Positions 35,801 to 46,230 of a stretch of 64,000 nt of DNA are shown piece after piece. This stretch comes from Klebsormidium nitens (lineage: Eukaryota; Streptophyta; Klebsormidiophyceae; Klebsormidiales; Klebsormidiaceae). Numbering within the stretch: the first letter of the stretch is position 1; every line of letters begins with the position of its first letter. A program made the translations under genes and the position numbers. The notes beneath the pieces were generated by a model. That model saw nothing but the letters and a program-made list of their open reading frames with translations, did no database searches and had not been told where the DNA came from. The stretch covers positions 1-64,000 of the forward strand of contig DF237146.1 in NCBI GenBank assembly GCA_000708835.1, written 5' to 3'.

Positions 35801-36510
35801 ACGGCACGGCTGAGGGCGTTCGAATCGGCACAAGCCAAAACCAGCCTCCACCGAGCAACTTCCGAGCAACCGACGCAGAAAAAGCAATCCCGGAAACGGT
35901 ACGCGGGCATGTCTCGGCAATTGGGAAAGGGGCGGAGGAATCCAAACCGCTGGCCCAAGCAATGGTTGTAGAAGAGCGGTCTGTGTTCGAACGACGTTCC
36001 GTGCTCGAAGAGCGGGCGGGCCCGTCGAACCAGCTTCCTCCCCGACCCCCCAAACGGGAGGGCGCTCCTAGCCGCTACCCGTTCACCCTCCACTCCAGCA
36101 TCACCTTCGTGCCGGCCCCTCTAAAACGTTTCCGCACGGGCCCCAGCGCCTTGGTCCCGAAAAGTCCGCCAGAGGGCCCATGGTCGTCTCAGGTCGTGCG
36201 GACAGAGCGCGACGAAGTGAAGCGCGTGAGTAGGCTAGAGGAAGTCGAGGGGTTTAGGGGGTTTAGTCGGCGAGTGGAGGCGGTCGTGTCCGCGGCCGCG
36301 GCGTCGGGGCCTGTTTGGCCGCACGGACATGCGACCAAGAAAGAGCAACTAGAGCGGAGTGGTAATTCTGAGCAGAGGATGAGGTTGGTGGCGCAGGCGG
36401 AGGTGGTAGAGAGCGACGGCGAGGGGCAGCGTGCGAGGACCAGCCGAAAGAGGTACGCTGATAAGGAGACGGAACGGATTGCACGTATAATGGGGTTGCG
36501 AAGTTTGTAG
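23856..36510 (+). CDS. C2CD3: C2CD3-like centriole elongation protein
   Basis: C2CD3 is a centriole distal-end protein needed in animals for centriole elongation and distal appendages. Exons: about 23856-23986, 24216-24313, 24651-24759, 24953-25029, 25489-28637, 29453-29545, 29862-29984, 30661-31006, 31700-33304, 33908-36510. All nine junctions keep phase, giving about 2,777 residues against about 2,350 in humans. The N-terminus has the family's LPPL block, then LRIKWWGQ, CGPKNLSSYFHDM and VVGKAEIDISDLV, as in animal C2CD3. Further C2-like blocks lie near 26,850-27,000, 27,280-27,890, 28,040-28,560, 29,930-31,000, 31,950-32,600 and 34,110-34,740. An IQ-like motif (AVCIQRYARGFAARKRV) lies near 27,925-27,980. 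Acidic low-complexity linkers separate them. The start codon is not found: an in-frame TGA at 23847-23849 precedes the first block. Introns 1 and 5 have GC donors. Confidence 0.87.
29172..29388 (+). repeat. relic copies of a C2CD3-like exon inside an intron
   Basis: Two stretches after good acceptors resemble the functional exon at 29453-29545. One at 29172 (TTCAAGGTGACTGCTGAGCTG) is short. One at 29297-29388 keeps the order AAGACGGATTTGAG, CCCGACTGCAA and TACCACGCGAGC against AAGACGTTTGAG, CCCGACTGCAA and TACCAGGCGAGC in the real exon. The copies are frame-broken. They look like decayed tandem duplications of exon plus upstream intron. Confidence 0.6.
30502..30560 (+). repeat. relic copy of the start of the next C2CD3-like exon
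   Basis: After an acceptor (TTCTTCTTCAG) the bases GCCGCTGTTGCCGCAGGCAT match the first 20 bases of the real exon at 30661 (GCCGCTGTTGCCGCCGCTAT). The downstream sequence CCCCACGGCTGAAT still resembles CCCGACGAGCCCC before it is lost. It is a partial duplicated exon start or an alternative acceptor. Confidence 0.5.
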
Positions 36511-37708
36511 TAACACTGCGCCAGAGAGATGGTTGGCCAAGGGCAAGTGGCTAGCTTGTGCAGCATGAACAAGATACCGCTGCTTTGAAAAGCTTTTTGA
36601 AGCTCGTGTCTATTCGGTGTATACTTTTAGCTGTATATACCTTTCTACCGGCGCGGCTTGTCGATCTTCCAAGCAACTTTATGGTGTTTTCAATCGTACG
36701 TTGATGGACGGGCGCGTCGGGCCTCTACTGTGAAAGGAAACGTCCATATGCATGTTTTTCGCCCAGTACAATCCGACTCGACTTCGTGCAAGCCGATCAA
36801 GTGATCATTATCATGACAGTGATAGTACCTATGACATCTGGTGTAACGTTTGTACGTGTGCATGCCAGTGTTGCATGCGAAGCTACCGTCTCGACCAATT
36901 GCCGCTTCAAAGGCCCGCTAGGCGTACTGCGGGACGCCGAATATCTTCAATTTCGCCGCTGTCTGCGTTGATTACAAAAAATCTCATTAAGCTCACACGT
37001 ACACACTGCAACGCATTATAATAAATCAATAATTGTGCACAATCTGCAGTTCAACGCTGATAACATGCAGCTCGCCGCCCATGCACGTACTGCATGCTGC
37101 TCTGCTGGTTAAGAATGTTACAACTTGCATGATCGATATCAGAGCACATGCATTGACGTGCCCGCGCTAGCTTATAGATAGATACATGTACGTGCCACTG
37201 AGATATGTGCAGTCGTGTGTTAGTAAATCCAGTAATGCGTATAACCACTATTTGGTATGATTGATGCAAGTTGAGGCCTCATCATTGCAGGCCGGGCATG
37301 GGCTGGCGTGCACGGAATGTGCCGCATCTTCATGATGCGTACAGACTTCGTTACGACTTTGTCTGACGCCCTAAATTGTCAAAGCATAGTACATTCGGGG
37401 CCCGGCGCGCCCTATGGTACCTTGAAAGTTGAATCGGCATCTGATTGGAATGCAATCTTTGTGAGCATCTGGACCAAGCCTGACCCAGTCAAGTGTGCTA
37501 GCCAGCCACGTTAATAGCTATTGACTGAATTCTGTAATGCGAGCAGTTAGACGCGGGTCGGTTGTCTGTCATGAGTACGGCTGCAGATCGTTTGAGAGCA
37601 TGCAGCTTTTATTCCTGGCGACTAAGAGTCCGTCTCGCCGCAAGTTCAAGAGGAAAGATCTATGGTCCATGCAGCTAGTGAGGTGGTACAAGTTGTATCG
37701 AAAGGAGG
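36511..37708. other. intergenic, no gene seen
   Basis: This is AT-rich DNA with short open frames only. It contains the 3' flanks of the C2CD3-like gene and of F-box-like copy 8, which converge here. Nothing else was recognised. Confidence 0.4.
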
Positions 37709-38877
37709 CTACTCCAGCATACCCATCTTTATTGCAAACTTTGCTCCGCACACTCTTCCTCGTTCACTCCACGATATTAGATCTTCCTCTTCCAAACTCC
37801 AAGAAAAGGACCAGCCTGGAACAGACTGATAGTTGAGCCCCAAAGCGGCAGATACCCCCTCCTCTTTTCCTTGGACCCGAGTCTTCTTTGGAGGCTCCGG
37901 TGTGACATGCATGCCCCCACACATAAAAGTCGTCGAATGTCTTCCGAGGAATGATGTCCAGGGCATGAAAGAACCCGTGAAAAGCGCTGTTCCCGACTAG
38001 AGTAGCTGCGCCTCTCCTCTTAGACCTTCGTTTCTTTGGAGTGTAAGCGTACAATTCAATAGACAGTGCCGCCTTAGGCGCCCGCCTTGTGAGACAGCTG
38101 GTGCGATTCTCATCAGCTCTGTCCCGAGCTCTTCTTAAGATCTTCTCCAAGGAGCGGTCAGCAGGTCAGCTGGAAACAGCTGTTCAAGAGTGAGGCGTAT
38201 CCATCCATCAAAATTCCTCCAATGCTTGGCGCATGCCAACCTTTGTCGCTTGTCAGAGAGACCCCACAAGAGCAGTCTCTCTTTCAACCGAATCAGGATC
38301 AGAACCCTTCCAGGAAACATGTTTGACGTCAAGCTGCGGCCGGCAACACCTGATAGATGGCGTTTCTCCATCACGTCTTCTTTGGTTTTGGCAGGTTCAC
38401 CGTTTGAACAAACACGCAGCCTGGCAGTTACCAAGACCTTGTACCCTCCCAGAATTTCCACTTCTGCTTGTAACCTAGAAGTGTCTTCTAGTCCCTGTTT
38501 TCCAGCCATTCCGTAGAATGCTTCCTTCCAGATACTAGGGGTTACTTTTTCAGCGCGGTAAAAAGCCGCCAAGGCACACGTGGCACGCACCAGGGAGAGC
38601 GGGTCCTGAACAGCGAGCTTATGGAGTAGCACCAGAACCACGTCGCCCGGANNNNNNNNNNNNNNNNNNNNNNNNNNNNNNNNNNNNNNNNNNNNNNNNN
38701 NNNNNNNNNNNNNNNNNNNNNNNNNNNNNNNNNNNNNNNNNNNNNNNNNNNNNNNNNNNNNNNNNNNNNNNNNNNNNNNNNNNNNNNNNNNNNNNNNNNN
38801 NNNNNNNNNNNNNNNNNNNNNNNNNNNNNNNNNNNNNNNNNNNNNNNNNNNNNNNNCATGCCCGGAAGGGCCTCCAT
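37709..38877 (-). pseudogene. F-box-like copy 8 (type C), gap and two frame breaks
   Basis: It starts MEALPG at 38877 and is interrupted at once by 205 Ns. It resumes with DVVLVLLHKLAVQDPLSLV and keeps type C blocks (EVEILGGYKVLVTARLRV, SNMFPGRVLILIRLKERL, LLLWGLSD). The frame changes near 38,158 (FPADLL.. to SLEKILRRARD) and again near 37,910, returning to VPGWSFSWSLEEE and the stop. The two frame changes cancel. Without them and the gap the product would match the intact type C paralogues at 11020 and 41355. It stands head to head with the intact type D copy 9. Confidence 0.72.
38652..38856. other. assembly gap of 205 Ns, probably artificial
   Basis: On the minus strand the left flank ends CTTCCGGGCATG and the right flank begins TCCGGGCGACGTGG. 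Overlapping the shared TCCGGGC and dropping a trailing ATG yields MEALPGDVVLVLLHKLAV, the expected start of a type C copy. Real missing sequence is therefore unlikely. Confidence 0.65.
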
Positions 38878-39126
38878 GTCAGATTTCATCGTTCTCGACA
38901 GACTTCTGCCGTCACGGTTGTCCGCGTCGCCGCGCCAGTGCGGCCAGCGCCGAGACCGCCTTCGCGGCCGCGTTAACCGAAATGCTGGGCTCTTAAGTTT
39001 TGAAACCCAAACCCTGTCGTCCTGGTCGACCACGCGGCCGCGGTAGCTAGCGCGCGCCATGCTCCAATTCGTCTGCTATCTAAATCTTTCAAGTGAAGCA
39101 AGGCGTGCGTTGGAGCGCCTGACGCC
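38878..39126. promoter_or_regulatory. divergent spacer, pair 3 (C/D)
   Basis: Only about 250 bases separate the starts of copies 8 and 9. The spacer holds TTCGCGGCCGCGTTAA at 38,960 and CACGCGGCCGCGGTAG at 39,031. Similar blocks recur in the spacer of pair 4. The short distance makes a shared bidirectional promoter likely; this is inferred. Confidence 0.45.
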
Positions 39127-40158
39127 ATGGAGGCTCTTCCAAGCGACGTCGCTCAGACAATTCTCCACAAGCTAGCAGCGCAGGACCCCCCCTCCTTGCT
39201 AACACTGACCTGCGCAAGCGCATCTTTCTACAGGGAGGCCGAGCAAAGTCCTGAGATCTGGAAAGAAGCGTGGTTGGCACCATTGCATCAGCCTCACTCT
39301 GAGCACAGCAAACTGGCGCTTGGAAAAGAGCTGAGCGCAAAGCTGGACTCAGAGATTCTTGCGTTGGGGGGATATAAGAAGCTGGTGATAGCCCGCTGGG
39401 CGAGGGTTGCCCAAGGACACAAGATTTCCTCCGATGAAGAGTTTGATGACGCTTACTGTGACATCGCCAACCCTCCCCGTTGGAGCAAGTCAACCGGAGA
39501 GAAGGAGTACACCAGCTCTAGAACTCGATACTTGGTTCTTATCAGGGTGGAGGGAAGCCTTCTTCTCTGGGGGCTCTACAAAGCAGAAGCTTTGGGCCCT
39601 CCCCGCGGGACCTGTCATTGTAAGCCAGGTGCTGAAGAAAGAGATACCCTGTCTCTCAGCTTCTATGACCGACGATTACCAAGCCTCCCAGATCCTTCTA
39701 TCGCAAGGTTGACGATCCGAGCAAGCAGATTCGAGCCAGTTTACGTGGATGTCCCTGTTGACAAGATCCAAGAGCACTGGAGAGAATCTTATGGACTTGT
39801 GAGTAGATTCGGAGGAACAAACTTGGAATTCCAAGAGCTGGTGGCCAGCATGGAAATTTATGCATGCCTGGATGAGCGCACCGATCCAAAGAAACTGCCG
39901 CCAACAAGAAAGGGCAAGACCTGGGAGTGCTTCCTTTTCCTCCGGCACCCTTCGGATCCTTCTCAAGGGTATCACTACCTTGATTGTGGATTCGGCGGAA
40001 GATTCTATGTCTTCGTCAAAGATGATCAAGAGGGGGACATCCAGGATTCGCAGTCTTCGCTGTTACTGCACATGGCGCAGGCAGCTGTGAGCTTCGTTTC
40101 AGAAGTCAATGAGAAGCTTTGTCAGGCGGGAACCTGGATTGCGGACCTGTTTGATTGA
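39127..40158 (+). CDS. F-box-like protein, copy 9 (type D), intact
   Basis: A single-exon frame of 343 codons. Residues 1-52 are F-box-like: MEALPSDVAQTILHKLAAQD, PPSLLTLTCASASFY and SPEIWKEAWLAP. They are followed by SAKLDSEILALGGYKKLVIA (about 74-93), the strand YLVLIRVEGSLLLWGLY (about 137-153), SMEIYACLDE (about 243), KTWECFLFLRHPSD (about 263) and GRFYVFVKDD, with a Ser/Gln-rich helical C-terminus. The final block resembles the end of the truncated partner at 42686. No known substrate domain is seen. Intact state and head-to-head placement suggest a working gene, possibly co-expressed with its neighbour. Confidence 0.8.
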   Translation: MEALPSDVAQTILHKLAAQDPPSLLTLTCASASFYREAEQSPEIWKEAWLAPLHQPHSEHSKLALGKELSAKLDSEILALGGYKKLVIARWARVAQGHKISSDEEFDDAYCDIANPPRWSKSTGEKEYTSSRTRYLVLIRVEGSLLLWGLYKAEALGPPRGTCHCKPGAEERDTLSLSFYDRRLPSLPDPSIARLTIRASRFEPVYVDVPVDKIQEHWRESYGLVSRFGGTNLEFQELVASMEIYACLDERTDPKKLPPTRKGKTWECFLFLRHPSDPSQGYHYLDCGFGGRFYVFVKDDQEGDIQDSQSSLLLHMAQAAVSFVSEVNEKLCQAGTWIADLFD

Positions 40159-41354
40159 ATCGTACTAAGGACGTTTGTATTGGGTCAGGTAGCTTCTAGA
40201 AGACGAAGACGAAATAGTTTTCAGAACACGAGCTACTGGCAGAAACAAATCGCTGAAGAAAATTGAGAGGAGGAAGGATATGAACAATAGATGTCTAAGT
40301 TGCTTTCGTGCGAAGGCAACCGCTTTGTGAAGCTGAATGACTGGCACGGTAACGATGGCTCACTGCGGTCTTATCGTTCATCATGAGAAGATTTTATACG
40401 AGATCCTCAGGCTACCTACTGGCGAGCGAATGGACGAGGGATTGACCAGGACAACACCGGTTGTGATGTGCGCGCCTATCTCTGATTAATATCTGCTGCA
40501 TGAGTCGCTTTTCTGTAGCATGTATATGTGACACACGGGAATGGTCTCGCTCACTCTTGTGAGGCTGTAGCCTGTCTGAATATCACGAGGAGCGAATGGG
40601 TATCTGACATCCGTGAGGCAATGATCAGTGCCTTTCACATGCTTAGACTTGGTACGAGAGCTCCGTGATTCGCGCCGTTCTGAGGTGCTGAAGTTTGAAG
40701 TATCTACATCTGCGCGCCACCACATCAACGAAACGTACTGAGCGTCGGTAGTCCTTTTGCAGTGCATATACTCTTCAGTTATTGGAAGCTGTGGAAAAGG
40801 ATGGACTTGGGTACATAAAAGGCGACTTCATTTGGTGGGCACGTTCCAGACTGTGCTATGCTGCCTGAATTGCATAATTGTCTTATGCTACCCTGATTTG
40901 TCTTCTAGCAAAACTTTCGATACATATTTAGCAGGCGCATGATGAAGCGAAGGATTCGGCAGGGGCGCAGGTTATGTACGGGACATTCATTAAAAGTGCT
41001 TGGCGACCTTCGATACATCCGCTAGAGGGACCATTGCCAATTTGTATCTACATATGTGGGGCCAGCAAAAGTCTGGAGAGCAGTATACTGGAATCCCAAT
41101 GATTATAAAGCATCTGAACCAGATCTGGCATGCTTAAAAAGCAAACTTTCAGGCGCGTAAGGAGCTACCCAAACTTTGAAGGCCTTGTGGACAGAGAAGC
41201 GGGTCGTTGTGTACTCGTAACATCAACTACATATATAGTTCGGGGCCGCAAGAATCATCAGAAGGATGCCTTGCCGGTTCGTCTCTTCGTAACGTTTACT
41301 GAGGGAAGACGTTGACTTGACCAACCAGACTTGATCAATAGCTGGTACCGCGAA
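40159..41354. other. intergenic, no gene seen
   Basis: Short open frames on both strands, no motif or family relic. The 3' ends of copies 9 and 10 converge on this spacer. Confidence 0.4.
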
Positions 41355-42314
41355 CTACTCTAGCATTTGCTGCTTGATCTCGAACTTTGCAAGGCGCGCT
41401 CGTCCTCGTGGGCTCAGTTTCCGCAAATCTTCGTCCCTCTCCTCTCTCAGGCTCCACGAAAAGGACCAACCTGGGACAGAACGATAGTTGAACCCCAAAA
41501 TGGAGTAAACCCCGTCCTGATCTTCTGTGACCTGAGGCTTTGGAGGCTCCGCGTTGACATGCCCATATATTGCGTCGTCTTTCTTACCACGCATGACGTC
41601 CAATGGACGGAAGAATCCCTGAAAAGCATGGTTGCCTTCGGAAGTAGGCGCCCCTCCAATCACCACTTTCTCAAGGTCGTTTTTCTTCGGCGTGTAAGCG
41701 TACAGTTCAACGGAAAGGTCCGCCTTGAACCCTTCTGTTACATAGCAACTTTTGTTCAAAGGATAAACTCCTTCCCGAGCTTCCCTCAATGTCTTTTCCA
41801 GAGAGATATTAGCAGGATAAAGCTTTTCGAGTTGAAGGCGTAACCAACCCCTATAACTCCGCCACCGGTCTTTAGCAGACGCCAGTCTTTGTTGCTTGTC
41901 AGAGAGACCCCACAAGAGCAGCCTCCCTTTCAGCCGCACCAGGACTACAAACCTTCCGGGGAACATGTTCGACTCAAAGCTGCAACCTGGAGCATCCAAA
42001 GGGTTGCTTCGTCCCTTCACGGTTCTTTTGGGTTTGTTCTGGTCACGCCCTAAACCTACACAAACACGCAGCCTTGTTAGCAACAAGGTCTTGTAACCTC
42101 CCAAAATTTCTACTTCTGCATCCAACTTGGAGCAAGCCTCCGGTTCATGTTTGAAATCCGTCCCATAAAATGCTACTTTCCAGATGCTAGGGGTTTCTTC
42201 TCCGGCGCGGTAAAAGGACGCCGATGCACACGTGGCGCGCACCAGGGAAAGCGGGTCCTGACCAGCGAGCTTGTGAAGAAGCACCACAACAACGTCACCT
42301 GGAAGAGCCTCCAT
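41355..42314 (-). CDS. F-box-like protein, copy 10 (type C), intact
   Basis: A single-exon frame of 319 codons from the family start MEALPGDVVVVLLHKLAGQD; an upstream in-frame ATG at 42356 would add 14 residues. The F-box-like segment ends at PSIWKVAFYG. Further blocks are DAEVEILGGYKTLLLTRLR (about 62-80), SFESNMFPGRFVVLVRLKG with LLLWGLSD (about 110-140), LSVELYAYTPKK (about 208), HAFQGFFRPLDVMRGKKDD and VPGWSFSWSLREE, with a basic C-terminus. It aligns end to end with copy 6 at 11020. It stands head to head with the truncated type D copy 11, as copy 8 does with copy 9. Confidence 0.8.
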   Translation of the reverse strand: MEALPGDVVVVLLHKLAGQDPLSLVRATCASASFYRAGEETPSIWKVAFYGTDFKHEPEACSKLDAEVEILGGYKTLLLTRLRVCVGLGRDQNKPKRTVKGRSNPLDAPGCSFESNMFPGRFVVLVRLKGRLLLWGLSDKQQRLASAKDRWRSYRGWLRLQLEKLYPANISLEKTLREAREGVYPLNKSCYVTEGFKADLSVELYAYTPKKNDLEKVVIGGAPTSEGNHAFQGFFRPLDVMRGKKDDAIYGHVNAEPPKPQVTEDQDGVYSILGFNYRSVPGWSFSWSLREERDEDLRKLSPRGRARLAKFEIKQQMLE

Positions 42315-42685
42315 GTCGGCCTTTGAGTCTAACGTCGTGTTCTGGTCTGAGTCCAAATGATTCCTGCCTTGTAGTTGCTTCTAGTCTATAATCCGTTTCG
42401 CGTCGACGCAACGATCGGCCGCCAGCCAGCGTCAATCGCGCCGACCACCCCTCCGCGGCCGCGTTGACGCGAGGAACTTGATGAAAACCTCTTTGAAAAC
42501 ATCTCGTGCGCACGCGCGCGCGGTCGACCGGCCTCTAAATCTTGAAACCCTCGATTCACGACCGATCACGCGGCCGAGATTGCGCGCGCTGCGGCCATGA
42601 CATGCGCATATCAAAGGGCTACCTGTAAGCAGAGGAAACTTCAACTTCAAGTGAAAGAAAGGCGTGCGCTGGACCGCCTAGAGCC
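42315..42685. promoter_or_regulatory. divergent spacer, pair 4 (C/D)
   Basis: GC-rich DNA with CCGCGGCCGCGTTGACGC at 42,452 and CACGCGGCCGAG at 42,568. The plus-strand leader AAGTGAAAGAAAGGCGTGCG matches AAGTGAAGCAAGGCGTGCG in pair 3 at the same distance from the type D start, so the whole pair is duplicated. The promoter role is inferred. Confidence 0.45.
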
Positions 42686-43198
42686 ATGAAGGATCTTCCG
42701 GGCAACGTGGCGCGGATCATTCTCCGCAAGCTGGCAGTCCAGGACCCCCCCTCCTTGTTATCACTGACTTCTGCAGATGCATCTTCTTACAGAGAGGCCA
42801 AGCAGAGTCCTGGGATCTGGAAGGAGGCGTGGTATTCATCAGCTGATCAGCAAAGCTCCGAGGTCTGGAAGAAAGGGTGGTCCCCACCCGAGGATAATGA
42901 GTTTGAATTCAGGGACGTCATGAACCCGTCACTTTGGTGGAAAGAGATGAGCGCGAAGCTGGACTCTGAGATCCTGGCGCTAGGAGGCTTAGGGTACAAG
43001 AAGTTGGTGATCGCTCGCTGGGCGAGAACTCCCAAAAAGAAAGTCTCTACTCCCGGTGGAGACCAGGGAAACACTCTTGAACACCTCAAGATTCCTGTTG
43101 GCAGACTTGCAAACAAACAGTTGGAATACAGCAGCTCCACAAGCAGATACCTGATGCCCCTCAAGGTAAAGGGGGGGTTCTTCCTTTGGGGGGCCTAG
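42686..43198 (+). pseudogene. F-box-like copy 11 (type D), truncated
   Basis: It starts MKDLPGNVARIILRKLAVQD with a good F-box-like segment, a small internal duplication of a W-K block (IWKEAWYSS, then VWKKGWSPP) and SAKLDSEILALGG. It stops right after FFLWGA, where intact copy 9 reads LLLWGLY. The middle of the family body is not recognisable downstream, but near 43,660-43,732 a match to the copy 9 end remains (GGTTGCGGACCTGTTAGGCTGA against GGATTGCGGACCTGTTTGATTGA). A 170-residue product with the F-box alone is possible, though a pseudogene is more likely. Confidence 0.65.
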
Positions 43199-45060
43199 AA
43201 CTGCCTAGAATCACAAAAACACCGAGATACGAGTTGGGTTAATCTAGGGGCCTGAGAAAAGGTACAAGAAACGGAACAGCTTCTGAACAGCCACCAGCAT
43301 CATCAGCAATCGCCTTTCATGTACTAGGTTGTTAAAACAAGCAAGCCGTTCGGAGCCAGCTTACTACCTGGATCGCCGTTTCGACAAGAGAGACAACACT
43401 GGAGCAAGGTTGGAAAAGTCGAAGAGGATCCGGACGGGAAGGAACACGAGGATTCCAAAGGCCATGGCCAGTATCGTATTCTAAGCAACACAGAGTGAGA
43501 GAACGAATCCGACAAAGCTTTCGCTGAGTAGGAAAGGCAAGGCCGGGATTGCGCACTGCTGCGCCGTCCCCATTCTGAAGCGTATTCTACTATTGTCGCC
43601 GTCGACTGGATTCAAGTCTTACTGGAAGTTTGTATGCCATGGTGACAAAGATTTTTGAGAGTGTTCTCAGTCATCAAAGAAAACCTCTGTGGGCGAGAGC
43701 CTCGGTTGCGGACCTGTTAGGCTGAATGCTCCGGCAGATGTATACATCATCTTGCCAGGCTTGTACATGAAAAAGTGGATTTCATTGTAAAATATTGGCT
43801 GAAGGGAACCGCTTTAAAGAGTCAATCGGAGGAAGGATCAAAGGCTAAAAGGTTGCTTACAAGTCTGCAAGCTTTTCGTCAAGAGAAAGTGGGACGAGGT
43901 TGAAATAGTCTTTTCCGGATCTCTCCTCTATCCACTCTGCTTCGAACAGATTGCAGACGGGCTTCTTATTCTGTCTACCTACTTGTGACAGCTGGCGAAC
44001 CCAATAAACGAGGCTCTTGGTGAAAGCAGAAACCGTTCATATGCGCGCATTGATCTCACTTCCTATATACGCGGACTTGCCCCATAAGCTGTACCTTGCA
44101 TGGGCGTAGCGATGCAGGACTGAATAAATTCTCATAGTGTCGAGGATATTTTCACTCTGAAATTGATGTGAGGCGATCAAGTAATTTGCATCGGCCAGCT
44201 GCCAAAGCTGCTTTGCTGACTCTCTTGAGGAGTCTCATGTTCCTCGGCTCCCCTGAGGAGCTGAACGGTTGAAATCAGATCCTTTCCATATACCATCAGG
44301 TCGAAATATATAATAGTTAGCCGCGAGACGAGGATATAGCGACGGTATTGAGCTTCATTTCCTCTGCGGTGCTTTATCTACAACTTACCCCGTTCCGTTG
44401 CCAGATTTCAACAAGTCAAAAACACGGCGGAAGTATCCCGCATGCCTAGTAATCCTTGCAGGGACCCAGAAATTTTTCGACGTTGCCAGCTTTTCACATA
44501 TGAGATTCTGTGTTTTGAAAGAAGCCTCGTTGCTTCTGGTTCCGATTGCCACACGCCGGCCAGTCCAAAACAAATGCTCGTCTGCAAGATAGGCCACTGA
44601 ACGGCAAGATAGGCCACTGAACTGCAAGATAGGCCACTGAACGGCATCGTTTCTAAAACATCTTAGCTGGTGCTGCCGTCTAATGAAGGCTATGAGAAAC
44701 TGAGCGTGTTTCATCCTTATTATCCTTATCAATGCTTGTACGCTGATCCTAAAACACCATGATCGTATCGGGTAACCGTTTTGATATCCAAGCCAAGCAG
44801 AAAGTTTTGTGTGGCGTAGGGCTGGGCTGTTAAGATCGGGCGTGCAAGAATAAGAATACCCACTGGCTGGCAGCGAGCTAGGAGGGCAAGTGCGAAGGGC
44901 ACTTGGCACATTCATTGTGTTGGGATTCTGCGGATCAGCCACTTTTGACTTCACGCCGCGCTTCTAATTTCAAGACTCGGATGCTGGGGGCCAGGAATCA
45001 GGTCAATCTCTTGCACACATTTTAGCTGAAACTTCATCGAGTCATTTCCACCTCTGGTCC
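43199..45060. other. intergenic with a copy 11 remnant
   Basis: Apart from the copy 11 terminal remnant near 43,660-43,732 and a small tandem repeat at 44,584, no gene is recognised. A minus-strand frame at 44,385-44,954 is open for 189 codons but has no motif and seems to include the tandem repeat in frame. Confidence 0.35.
44584..44646. repeat. 20-base tandem repeat, three units
   Basis: The unit GCAAGATAGGCCACTGAACG occurs at 44584, 44604 and 44624; the middle unit differs in its last base. Sixty bases in all. Nothing suggests a function. Confidence 0.85.
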
Positions 45061-45926
45061 TTAATTGGTAAACCAACGGACTGTGCAAGCCGGCAGATTC
45101 TCGGAATCAAATTCAATATTTGTGTAGCCTCCTAACAAACATCCTTCACTGCACTGATTATCAACGTTTTGATCAAAGGCGCCCAACGCATAGCAGTTCC
45201 ACGTTTTAAGGCACGAGCGGACCCCCCTTGCTGATGGAAGGTTCGATACCAAACTTTCGTCTGGGGCTGATACTCTCCGCTCTTCTTTCGCTTTTCCTAA
45301 GGATTCAGTCCAACCGTATGCATCCACGGAAAGCGCTTCAAAGCTTTCTTCCAAATTACAACAGCCTTTGCGAACTTTCGAGATGAAAGCTTCCTTCCAG
45401 TCGAAGCAACACTGTGGCTCAAGGGGAATGCCTGCACAAAGGTAAGTGGCGTGCTATTTTCCGGCGAAGAATATTTCTGTCCGGAAACGGTCCTGAGGGT
45501 AGTAGAGGCAGCACAACCGCAGGCTGCCGCATATGCGAGCGATTACCAGCAATCCGCCACTACACAGCTCCGGTTGAAAGAAGCCGTGAAGGGGGCGCAC
45601 TCGCTCCACCTTGTCTGATTTTGCTCAGACGCTCTGCGCTTCTGCTCCGCACAGAATCGTGCCGTCAGTAAACGCTTGAAACCGCCTCGCGCGTCCACCT
45701 CCGCATCCAACTTGGAAAGCTCCTCTGAGAGGTACGCTTGGAACAGTAGCTGCATGCCTCCTCCTATTTCTGACCCTTAAAACACCTCCTTCCAGACCTG
45801 TGGGCCGGCTGAAGCTGCGCGATGGAAGCGTGCCAAGGAACACGTGGCGCGCATCAAGGAGAGCGGGTCTTGCCAAGCCAGCTTGCGGAGGATCACCCGA
45901 ACGACGTCACTCGGAACGTCATCCAT
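45061..45926 (-). pseudogene. F-box-like copy 12 (type B), broken
   Basis: It starts MDDVPSDVVRVILRKLAWQD at 45926 and runs to QVWKEVF, where a TAA at 45777-45779 ends the frame. Type B blocks follow in changing frames: SEELSKLDAEVDARGGFKRL, VARIC-like and QDRFR-like pieces near 45,480-45,540, and ESFEALSVDAYGWTESL in the last stretch to 45061. The order equals that of intact copy 14. At least one nonsense codon and two frame changes make it a pseudogene. It stands head to head with fragment copy 13. Confidence 0.72.
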
Positions 45927-46230
45927 AGCAGCGGGCCCTAGAAGGTTTGAGGAAAGAGTTTCGTTTCAGAGCACGGCTGGAGAACCGACGCGCGCCGCTA
46001 CCATCGCGCATCGCGGGCCCGCTGAAGATTCCGGCCGGCCGCGACGGCCGAGTTGCCGACTCGCGGCCGCGCTTCGTCGCGGAGACCAGCCTGAGCCGCG
46101 CGCGTCTGCGCGGCAGAGTACCGCCCGCGAGCGTGCGCGCGTGCGTTGTTGATCGACCCCACCCTGACGGGCGGCGGCCGCCCTGTTGCAAAAAGGCGCG
46201 GCCCGCCCAAGAAGAAGGCAGCGCCCAACG
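45927..46230. promoter_or_regulatory. divergent spacer, pair 5 (B/E)
   Basis: Strongly GC-rich spacer with TCGCGGCCGCGC at 46,061 and GCGGCGGCCGCC at 46,171, and GCCGGCCGCGACGGCC near 46,031. It parallels the longer spacer of pair 6. The promoter role is inferred. Confidence 0.4.
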
